Of a stretch of 64,000 bases of DNA, positions 9,101 to 17,000 are shown piece after piece (position 1 is the stretch's first letter; each line of letters opens with the position of its first letter). Location of the stretch: assembly GCA_049487715.1 (NCBI GenBank), contig CP150559.1:496001-560000 (forward strand). The letters are read 5' to 3'. The stretch comes from Pycnococcus provasolii (taxonomy: Eukaryota > Chlorophyta > Pseudoscourfieldiophyceae > Pseudoscourfieldiales). The translations under genes and the position numbers were made by a program. The notes below the pieces were generated by a model, which was given only the letters and a program-made list of their open reading frames with translations, was not told where the DNA came from and made no database searches.

Positions 9101-9488
9101 TCAAGAAGACGGAATTTGAGAACGATTTTGGTTTGGAATCGAAGACTTACACACTCCGCCTTCCCCAATGGTCCCACGACTCCCACCGTCTGTGCAGTTT
9201 AGTCCTTTTTTTTCTGTCGTAGAGAGCGATGAATTTCATTTCATACATATCCAGTTCGTGTTTCCCACATTGCAAAACGATCTCCACCTCATGGGCATCA
9301 TAGCCATGCTTTCGCAAGCTGTTCCTTAATTTTGGCTGATTCCATGACGGTCTTTTTTTTGCCGCCTCCTTCGAATCAGAGGCTAGTCTCTTGTAATCCG
9401 CGTGACGATTTATGAAATTCGTCGTCTGCCCTATGTAGACGCGTTTTGACGGTGAGGTGATCTTGTAGATCACCCCAGGTGCCGCCAT
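9101..9488 (-). pseudogene. GIY-YIG nuclease domain gene, apparently frameshifted
   Basis: From ATG 9488 the frame encodes GVIYKITSPSKRVYIGQTTN, the GIY and YIG strands of this nuclease family. Next come RHADYKR with the conserved Arg/Tyr helix, WNQPKLRNSLRKHGYDAHE, and a conserved Glu helix (HELDMYEMKFIALYDRKK). The frame then passes an eight-base A run (9208-9215 on the plus strand) and loses sense. One shift gives GLNCTDGGSRGTIGEGG, the usual LN-TDGG finish of GIY-YIG proteins, ending at a TGA at 9101-9103. So the gene is either a one-base frameshift pseudogene or a homopolymer sequencing error. Stand-alone GIY-YIG genes are typical of mobile introns, giant viruses and Penelope-type elements; no reverse transcriptase or other mobile partner is visible here. 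Confidence 0.75.
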
Positions 9489-9543
9489 GATGAAACTGTG
9501 GACACAATCGAAGCCCGCCCGAATGGCTTACACTCTCAAAGAC

Positions 9544-9553
9544 CGGGATCCCG
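9544..9553. promoter_or_regulatory. CGGGATCCCG palindrome between divergent genes
   Basis: Second copy of the 10-bp palindrome. It lies 55 bp upstream of the GIY-YIG ATG and about 175 bp upstream of the CXC gene ATG. Confidence 0.3.
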
Positions 9554-9729
9554 AGAACGAATTTCCCGAGCTCCCACCTCCTCCCCAGATGTATGACATC
9601 ATTCAATATAACCGAATTTTACTGTGGGAGCCCAGGAGGTGGGGGACCCCCTGTATTCAAATCGAAGCAAACTGAATTTTGGCCGCAAAAATCCCCCAGA
9701 TACAGAACTTGTGTTTTTGAGTGAAGCCA

Positions 9730-11985
9730 ATGGCGTCCGCGGAGCAGCATCCTCACACCGATAACGGTGGTGGTGGTGACGATCCTGCTGGACTTCAAAT
9801 TGCAGGTGGTGGTGCTCTCGTTCCATGTGCTGCTCCTCATCATCGAGAAGAAGAAGTGACGACAAAAATTCTGCACGGCGGCGGTGGCGGTGGCGGCGCT
9901 CTCGTGCACGACGGAGGAGGAGGAGCAGGGACGATGATCGTACCATCCTCATCCATGACGGCTCAGGAGGACCTTCATCACTATCATGCCGCCTCAGAAG
10001 CAGCAGCTCTGCCAGCTCATCATCATAATAATTTTTCTCACCTTCATCCTCATCCCAATGTTGGTCAGCCGAATAATTACCTCATTGTGCAACACACGAC
10101 ACAGCAGCACAATAAGCGAACATGGACCACCGCGATGCTATGGCAAGACTTTGGCGCTGATGTCGGTGGTGGTGGCCCGGATGAGGCGGCGACAACAACA
10201 ACAGCAGCAACAACGACAGACCATCGTGTGGCGGCTGATGGTGGTGGTGAGATGTTGCTGATGCCGCCGCCACCAGATCGTCAGCGATGTGGTGGTGACA
10301 ACAACAACAACATTATCGACGACGGCGGCGATCCTCCTGGTGAAGAGATGGAGAAGTCGAAGAGGATGAAGCTGGCGGGGAACAACACCACCACCACGCC
10401 GGCGACAGCATCTGCTCCTCCTCCTCCTCCTGCCGTGGATCTGTCATGGGTAGCTAGTGCATACCCCCAAGCGAAGGTGTACAGGCCAGGTGTGGACATG
10501 AGCAACTCCACCGCCGTAGGTACTGCTAAGGACGAACAACACACGACCAAACCGACGTGGACAACTGCATTCATGGAGCACGTGCCTCGCCTGTCGACGA
10601 AAGGCTTGGTGCAAATGATGGAGGCGACACCACCGCTGGACATCGAGACGAAATCAACAACATCATTATTTGGCAACGGGTCACTCTTACGTGCCCCCAC
10701 ATCATCTCTTCTGGCAAACTCTCACATCAACTACGGGAATCTCTCCGCCGCCGCCGCCACGAATCAGCAACCCGTTGACGCACTCACGCTATTGCGGCGC
10801 ACGGCTACACGGAGCGCGCGCGAACACGCTGAGCATATCTTGCAGCAATTTCGCCAATCGGCGGCAGCACCTGGCGGCAGCGCGTTGCCACCACCAACAA
10901 GGCAGCAACGGCAGGACGACGTCTCGGAAATGCCGCCCCCACCACGCGTACTCCCTCGCAAAAATTCACCCTTCAAGGTGTGGACGCCTGCAAAGACCAC
11001 CACTACTACAACCACCACGGCGACCACTACCAACATGATGATGACAATGCCGCCGGCAACTGCTGCTGCTGCTGGTTCACATCATTTGCTACCTTTGCTA
11101 CCTGCTGGTGGTACAAGTGGCGGCGGTGGCGGTGCTCCTCCTCCTATGTTACTACGCCACGAGCAGCACCAGGAGACGACAACATGGCCTCCAACAATTG
11201 CACCAACAATGTCTGCTGCACCACCTCTCCACAACATACTACAACAGCAGGAGCAAGCGATGGTACTGAGCACGTCGGCGGCGGCGAGAGCAGCGCAACA
11301 ACAAGTGCAACTACCAGTAGGAGCAGCAGCATATCAACATTACTACCAACCTGGGCTCCTGCCACCGGCGCCTCAAGCACCCGCACTGAATTTGGTTCAG
11401 AAAAGCGTGGATTCGATTGACCCCACGCTCACAAATTCTGTGGGAGCATGCACTTGCAAACGAAGCAAATGTTTGAAGCTATACTGCGTATGCTTTTCGG
11501 CTGGCGTTCTGTGCGGCGCTGGATGCAAGTGCACATCTTGCGAGAACACGCTGGCAAATGCGTATGGCGTAGTGATGGCGCAGCAACGTGCGATGGCTCG
11601 GAATAGGGGCGCATTCAAGCAGAAGATCACAACGATGGCGGCGGCGCCTGACGTCACCACTCCCTCGACAGCACCGGAAGCCCTGCTAGCACCGCAGTCA
11701 ACGACGACGAACGATGGCAGCAATGTAGCCGGGTCGTCTCTCGCCGCAAACACCACCACGATCACCACCGCTATGGTGAACAACAACAAATACAACGACG
11801 AAGGCAACCACAGCGGTTCCTCCTCGCATCCGCAGCAGCAGCACCGCGTGGGTTGTCGTTGCAAGAACAGCCGTTGTTTGAAGCGTTACTGCGAGTGCTT
11901 TCGCTCGAAGATTGCTTGCTCTGAGCGGTGCAAGTGCGTGAACTGCGCGAACACCAACGCACTCATGACGTCGAGACCGTGGTGA
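9730..11985 (+). CDS. CXC-domain (tesmin/TSO1/LIN54-like) DNA-binding protein
   Basis: Predicted 751-residue protein. The C-terminus has two cysteine-rich CXC motifs: CTCKRSKCLKLYCVCFSAG (from about residue 570) and CRCKNSRCLKRYCECFRSK (from about 708). Each continues into a C-x-C-x2-C finish. A linker carrying RNRGAFKQKI corresponds to the conserved RNPxAFxPK stretch of CRC-domain proteins. Family members bind CHR-type promoter sites; LIN54 is the DNA-binding part of the MuvB/DREAM cell-cycle complex, and plant TSO1/TCX proteins regulate division and development. The first 560 residues are disordered, rich in Thr, Gln, Pro, His and Asn, with codon-level GGTGGT, CAACAA and ACCACC repeats. The linker is unusually long (about 100 residues between CXC motifs). 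Start is the ATG of MASAEQHPHT. Confidence 0.88.
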   Translation: MASAEQHPHTDNGGGGDDPAGLQIAGGGALVPCAAPHHREEEVTTKILHGGGGGGGALVHDGGGGAGTMIVPSSSMTAQEDLHHYHAASEAAALPAHHHNNFSHLHPHPNVGQPNNYLIVQHTTQQHNKRTWTTAMLWQDFGADVGGGGPDEAATTTTAATTTDHRVAADGGGEMLLMPPPPDRQRCGGDNNNNIIDDGGDPPGEEMEKSKRMKLAGNNTTTTPATASAPPPPPAVDLSWVASAYPQAKVYRPGVDMSNSTAVGTAKDEQHTTKPTWTTAFMEHVPRLSTKGLVQMMEATPPLDIETKSTTSLFGNGSLLRAPTSSLLANSHINYGNLSAAAATNQQPVDALTLLRRTATRSAREHAEHILQQFRQSAAAPGGSALPPPTRQQRQDDVSEMPPPPRVLPRKNSPFKVWTPAKTTTTTTTTATTTNMMMTMPPATAAAAGSHHLLPLLPAGGTSGGGGGAPPPMLLRHEQHQETTTWPPTIAPTMSAAPPLHNILQQQEQAMVLSTSAAARAAQQQVQLPVGAAAYQHYYQPGLLPPAPQAPALNLVQKSVDSIDPTLTNSVGACTCKRSKCLKLYCVCFSAGVLCGAGCKCTSCENTLANAYGVVMAQQRAMARNRGAFKQKITTMAAAPDVTTPSTAPEALLAPQSTTTNDGSNVAGSSLAANTTTITTAMVNNNKYNDEGNHSGSSSHPQQQHRVGCRCKNSRCLKRYCECFRSKIACSERCKCVNCANTNALMTSRPW

Positions 11986-12136
11986 GGCATACATAGACTA
12001 CTATCTACTATACAGTAAAAATTTGCACACACATGAATTCTTTTTTCATCACAAAATTTATGTCACAAAAGCCAGACGAAAGTCACGAAACCAAACCCAA
12101 AAGCCACTCACTCAGTTATAGGTTATAGTCATCTTT

Positions 12137-12622
12137 TCACGTATCAAGCATCGGGAACTCATCCACAGCATATTCGCGCTCTGCGGCGAGTCTCTCGGAA
12201 ACGGGTGGGACGTTGCTGTCGGACTCAATCTCAAGTTCATCGCGGTCTTCCATAAGGTCCTCCTCGTACGCAATGGCGATGCCCATGTACATTCGCGACG
12301 CCGCCAGTAAGCCGCTATTGAAGCCGTGCTGCCAGTCGGCATGCTCACCTATGAGCTCTTGTAACTCGAGTGGGTACTTTGCCATGACCTCCACGACGCT
12401 GGGTCGGCTCGGGTGCTCCGGGTCAGCGAGCACGGCATCGACGTCGCGACGAGCGATCCAGACGAGTTTTTCGTACTTTTTTGCATCCTCCGCCGCCTTG
12501 CTCTTAACTGCCTCTAGCGCCGCCTTCACTTCTATAAGCTCTTTGCGGAGAGCATCACGCTCAGCGGCGACTTCGCCGCAGGAGACGTTGGCAACAACAC
12601 GGAGGGCGTCCAAGCCGTCCAT
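12137..12622 (-). CDS. Hypothetical protein with N-terminal coiled coil
   Basis: Predicted 161-residue protein. Residues 15-60 are a clear coiled coil (AAERDALRKELIEVKAALEA and following). A short Trp/Asp motif follows (YEKLVWIARRDVDAVL), then an unusual conserved-looking block HADWQHGFNSGLLAASRMYM, and an acidic tail. I cannot name the family. Start is the ATG of MDGLDALRV. The frame is open further upstream, but only because four CCCTAA telomere-like repeats there read as Thr-Leu repeats, which argues against coding. It is divergent from the small protein starting at 12786, with the repeat array between them as a possible shared promoter element. Confidence 0.6.
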   Translation of the reverse strand: MDGLDALRVVANVSCGEVAAERDALRKELIEVKAALEAVKSKAAEDAKKYEKLVWIARRDVDAVLADPEHPSRPSVVEVMAKYPLELQELIGEHADWQHGFNSGLLAASRMYMGIAIAYEEDLMEDRDELEIESDSNVPPVSERLAAEREYAVDEFPMLDT

Positions 12623-12666
12623 GATGGATTGTGATCGTCCTGTAGGGTAGGGTAGGAGGAATCGAG

Positions 12667-12690
12667 TTAGGGTTAGGGTTAGGGTTAGGG
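12667..12690. repeat. TTAGGG x4 telomere-like array between divergent genes
   Basis: Four perfect TTAGGG units 45 bp upstream of the ATG at 12622 and 96 bp upstream of the ATG at 12786. The C-rich strand is sense for the minus-strand gene. Confidence 0.9.
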
Positions 12691-12785
12691 CTCGGGTCTT
12701 ATGATAGAGAATTTGGGAACTTGGATTTCCATTTCTCGCGAGGTGGTTTCTTTGAAGTTGGTATTCGAAGTGGCTGGAACGTTTC

Positions 12786-13004
12786 ATGCCCGCCGTGGCG
12801 TCCGTGAAGTCCGCGTCAGCGTCAGCAGCGCCGTCCACGTCAGCAGCGCCGTCCACGTCAGATCTCGCTCCTCCTTCAGACTCAAATTCAGGCTCAGGCG
12901 TTCTGCGTTCTGCGTCTGAGTTGGAATCCATCCGCCTCGCCAACCTTGAAGCCGCTCGCTCGTTTGGCGCAGGTGTGCTGCTCTCGAACCTATCATCAGC
13001 GGCG

Positions 13005-13036
<32 letters not shown>

Positions 13037-13292
13037 ACAGACTTCTCAACAGACAACGCAGACTTCTTCTTCATCTCCACCACCAACCAAAGCGAAACGC
13101 GTGCCCTCCCAACAGGACTTGAATCGTACGGCTTCCAGACAGGGGAAAATTAGACGCACGGCGCGCATACTCGCCACTGGCATTCACGTTACCGCGGTGG
13201 TCGCGGCAACGATAGCAGGGGCACGCGCGGTGCTCATCAGGCCGTTCCGGACACAGCTCGCCATCTTGGAGGCGCTCGAGGAGCTTGATTGA
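12786..13292 (+). CDS. Hypothetical Ala/Ser/Gln-rich small protein, possibly the first part of a UGA-interrupted gene
   Basis: Predicted 168 residues: a disordered Ser/Ala/Pro start, a helix (SELESIRLANLEAARSF), a polyglutamine run of about 12 from CAG/CAA codons, a basic stretch (KAKRVPSQQDLNRTASRQGK) and a C-terminal hydrophobic segment (RILATGIHVTAVVAATIAGA) that could span a membrane. It ends in UGA at 13290-13292. The next ORF begins 24 nt later in exactly the same frame, with only a Lys-rich linker between. No family recognised. Confidence 0.5.
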
Positions 13293-13316
13293 AGAAAAAA
13301 AAACAAGAAAAAAACC

Positions 13317-13943
13317 ATGCGTGACGCGCACGCGGTGGCAGTTCGAGACATTCTCGCGTGGACTGAGCGAACGCGCCCGGCGTTGGCGCGTGTCGCACGT
13401 GACTGGGACGACGTCGCGCGCTCCGCCGTATCCGCGTTCGGAGATGGCGGCAATGCGACGTGGCACGCGCCTCTCACTTCCGCCGTTGCCGACGCCGCAC
13501 CCGTGACGCACGCGCTCGAGGCGCTCGCTAGGAACCACAGCACTGCCCTCGCATCTGGCGTGGTGTCGCACGACGCGCACCCGGATGACCTTCTGCACGC
13601 CGCGGTATCAGCCGCCTTTGCCAGCCTGAGGGTTGCCCACGAGGCGCCGGCTGCGCTCGCCGCGGCAGCGGTGGAAACGGGTACCGTCGCGCTCCCGTAC
13701 CCCGCAGATGGAAGATGCGCGCGAACGTGCCTGCGCCTTGCTCGCATCCATCTTGCGGTGGCGGACGAGGCTGCACGCGCTGCGCACACGCTCGCAGTCG
13801 CATCGAAGCAGCGCGACCTTCCGTCGCTCGCGCGCATCGACGCGTGGTGCCAAAAGCTTAGGGACAACCTTGCACTACGCGCGGTGGCTGGTGCTCCAGG
13901 AGCGAATGCCGCTTCGTTTCCGGCAGATTGGGAGCGGCGATAA
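13317..13943 (+). CDS. Hypothetical Ala-rich helical protein, in frame with the preceding ORF
   Basis: Predicted 208 residues, overwhelmingly helical and Ala-rich, with segments such as RDILAWTERTRPALARVARD and LRLARIHLAVADEAARAAH. It has no signal peptide or clear membrane span and I do not recognise a family. It starts 24 nt after the stop of the upstream ORF and shares its reading frame, with codons for RKKNKKKT before the ATG. Two separate nuclear genes so close on one strand would be unusual, so readthrough, a short intron, or a sequence error that made the UGA are all possible. It is convergent with CFAP65. Confidence 0.5.
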   Translation: MRDAHAVAVRDILAWTERTRPALARVARDWDDVARSAVSAFGDGGNATWHAPLTSAVADAAPVTHALEALARNHSTALASGVVSHDAHPDDLLHAAVSAAFASLRVAHEAPAALAAAAVETGTVALPYPADGRCARTCLRLARIHLAVADEAARAAHTLAVASKQRDLPSLARIDAWCQKLRDNLALRAVAGAPGANAASFPADWERR

Positions 13944-14094
13944 CGTTGTTTTGTTTTGTGCTCGTGTAAAAACACTTATGTTATTCTCAAAGATAGGCAG
14001 TACTGTTCTAGCATAATAAGAAAATCATTTTAATAAGGGAGAGGTGTTGAGGAGGGTTGTTGCAGCGCGTGAACAAAATACGTTAGGAATTGTT

Positions 14095-17000
14095 TTACTC
14101 TTCGTCGGCAACAGGACCTTCGTCACCCTCGAAGTTCCACGCGTCGCACGCAGATTCTGTCAACATGCCCACGATTGCAGAGTCAAGAACGAACTCCACA
14201 AACGTTGCCACGTCTGGACGGCGCACCAGAAGTTTCCGTGCACGCTCATCCTCGCTCTCCGGGACGGCAGGCACTGGAGGTGGATCGGTCAAAACGCCCG
14301 TTGAGCGCATGGCCGTTTCTGCAACGTCACGCTGCACAACCTCCTCGACCGGAACAGGTGCGGCGTCATCCGGCACCGAGATCGCTTTCCCATCAAAGCG
14401 CGGATTAGTGGGCTTGAGGCGGTGGTAGTACGCCGCCGCCTCCTCCTCGAGTGCCGCAATCTCTGCAGATACCGCCGCATCCGACACGGCGCCAAGAACA
14501 ATGTCACGCACGCCTTCGCTCACCTCGTGGCGTAACCGATCGTCACTGCTGAGATTAGCTCTCGCCGTAAAGCGCATGCTTCTCGCCTCCGCACTGCCAC
14601 CCACTTCAATGAGATGGCCGGACGAGCCGAATCGAGCCGTCTGCTCGGGTGCGATCTCGTCGTCGTATGGCTTCAGCTCGATGGGGTAGTGACGGTAGTA
14701 CGAAGCGTCGCCATACAGGCGGCGGTATCGTTCCGCCACGAGGGCATGTCCGCGAATGCTGATGGCGTGCGTGCAAGGCTCAGGTGCAACATACGCAGAG
14801 CGGATCGTCGAATCCTTCAGTCTGATGCTCTCACGGAGGCGGTGCGCCTGGTCGAGGTGTGGTAGTCGCTTGCGAATGGTATCCGTTGTCGCAAAGATGG
14901 CCGAGTCACGCTCCTCGAGTGGGAAGCGCTTTTGCGCTTGTGCCGGGGGCGGATGTCGGGCAATAATTTCACCCTCCGCCTCGGCGCGAGCGAGCTCGGC
15001 AGCCTCCGCACGCGCACGCGCCTCCTCTGGTGCATTGTCAATATACACGCACGTCAGAAGCATCTCTGCATCGATGAGCTGCGGAAGCGCACCAACGCTC
15101 CATTCGACGCGCACGAGCGCGGCAGCGCCAGGTGCAAGCTCGCCCGTGGACGGTGTGACGGAGATGGCGCCACTGGCAAGGCCGTCACCGTCCACCGACC
15201 CCTCGTAGCCGTAGCGTCCAAGCATGAATTCAAACGAGCAAGGGAAGCGGTCGCTCACATTTGTCACCATCATGACTCGGCGAGGCCGCGAATGGCACGG
15301 GATCGTTCCAAAGTCGACGGCGTCGACCGATATCACCGCAGGACAGGTGATGTGAGCATCGTATGTGCCATGCATCTGGTTGCCCGGTCGCAGCACGGTG
15401 CAGAGAGTCTGCGTCGGCCCGAATCCGGGCCAGAAACGATGGAACACGTCCTGGTCCTCGGCACCTTCCATACTCGTCGTGCCGTCCGACGGCATACCAT
15501 CGCGGTCAATCTCGATCCCATCGCTCGCCTTCATGGCGCTTTCGCCCTCCTTGAGCGCCACCTCCAACGCCCTCGCCTCCTCCGCACCAAACGCGCCAGC
15601 ATCGCCAGATGCCGCGGCGTACGCGAGGCGAAGCGTCTCGACACCCTCCTGAACCGCGTCGACGCGGGGATGGTAGCCTTCCGCTTCAAGAATAAGAGTG
15701 CAGCCCGTGCCGCCCATGCAGCGCACCGCAAGCTCGACTCGATACGTCTTCGCCTCAATCGGCTTAAACAGGAATCGAAGAGGTGCTGCACCTCCTGCCG
15801 CAACGTATCCGGTGGGATTGCACAGCCTCAGCACCTCCACGCCATACCCGTCCGTTGCCGTGAGCTCGTCGAGTGGTGACACGTCAACTTCGTACTCCGC
15901 GTCGGTCGAACCCACATTCTCCAGTAAAACCGTCTGCACAGCAGGGTCATCATCGTCGAGCGCAACCTTGCGCAGCACCGCCGCGCGGCCGTACAGCATC
16001 GCGGGAGGTGCCAGAGCGCGCATGTCGACCGGCACCGTCGTGCCCGTTATCTTCAGCACCATGCGACGGCCGTCAGCTATCGTCAGCAAGCAAGGCACGG
16101 CGTGCTCTCCCACTTCGTCGTGACGGTATCGGAACGTGACCTGAATGCTCTCACCCGTACCTAGTTCGCCAGTGCGTGGATACACGTTGATAATATCATT
16201 CTCGAGAACGTACCGCCTGTGCGCATCCGCGGCATCCGCAGGCTCGCCAATGTCCACCCAATTCTCGAGATCCGAATTCGGCTCCTCGCCGAGCATTGTG
16301 AAGGCGAACTTAGCAGGAAGTCCCGCGGGATTCACTAATCGTAGTGTAACGTACGTGCTGTCGGTAATCGATAGAGCGGCGTCGTCGACAAGCGACGTTC
16401 CTTCAGCATCGCGTGGTCTATCAGGGAGGTAGGCACGGCTCCGCGTTCCAACGCCGAGGTTGAATTCGTACGTCTGAAGTACGGACACCTGCTCCTCGAT
16501 GCTCAGCACGCGAGTCGCTCGATTAAATCGAATCTCCGTCTCAGGATCTGGATCCGCGAGCAGCGCATCATTCAGAGCGCGCAACTGCATGCGATCCCAA
16601 AGCCGCGTTTTGCCTGGCCCGTTGACCTGACTCACATCGCTCACGATCGCGTGCGGGAAGTCGGAGATCACCGATGCGCAGCCAAGCACCGCCTTGGGAT
16701 GCGAGATGCCACTCTTGGCGGAAAGCAGTCCCATCGGACCAGCTGGGCTCATCGCACCGTGCGGGGCTAGGCTCACCACCTCGATCACGAAGCGCTTGTC
16801 CCCGCGCGTACGAGGGGTGAGCGTAAGCGTGAGCGTCTTAAAGGCGCGCGCGGGGATGTCGCCCTCGGCTGCGTCGCAAGCGAGCTCGGTGGACACGGGG
16901 CAAAGGCTCACGTCCGGCTCGGCGTCCGCGGACATTGCCACCATGTCTGCAACCTCGAGATCGACGCTGCGAACAATGAGGCGGTACGCCGTGTTGCCGT

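Noticed and set aside
12623-12943. N-terminal extension of the 12137-12622 gene
   Set aside because: It would translate telomere-like repeats and overlap the divergent gene; an ATG with a better leader exists at 12622.
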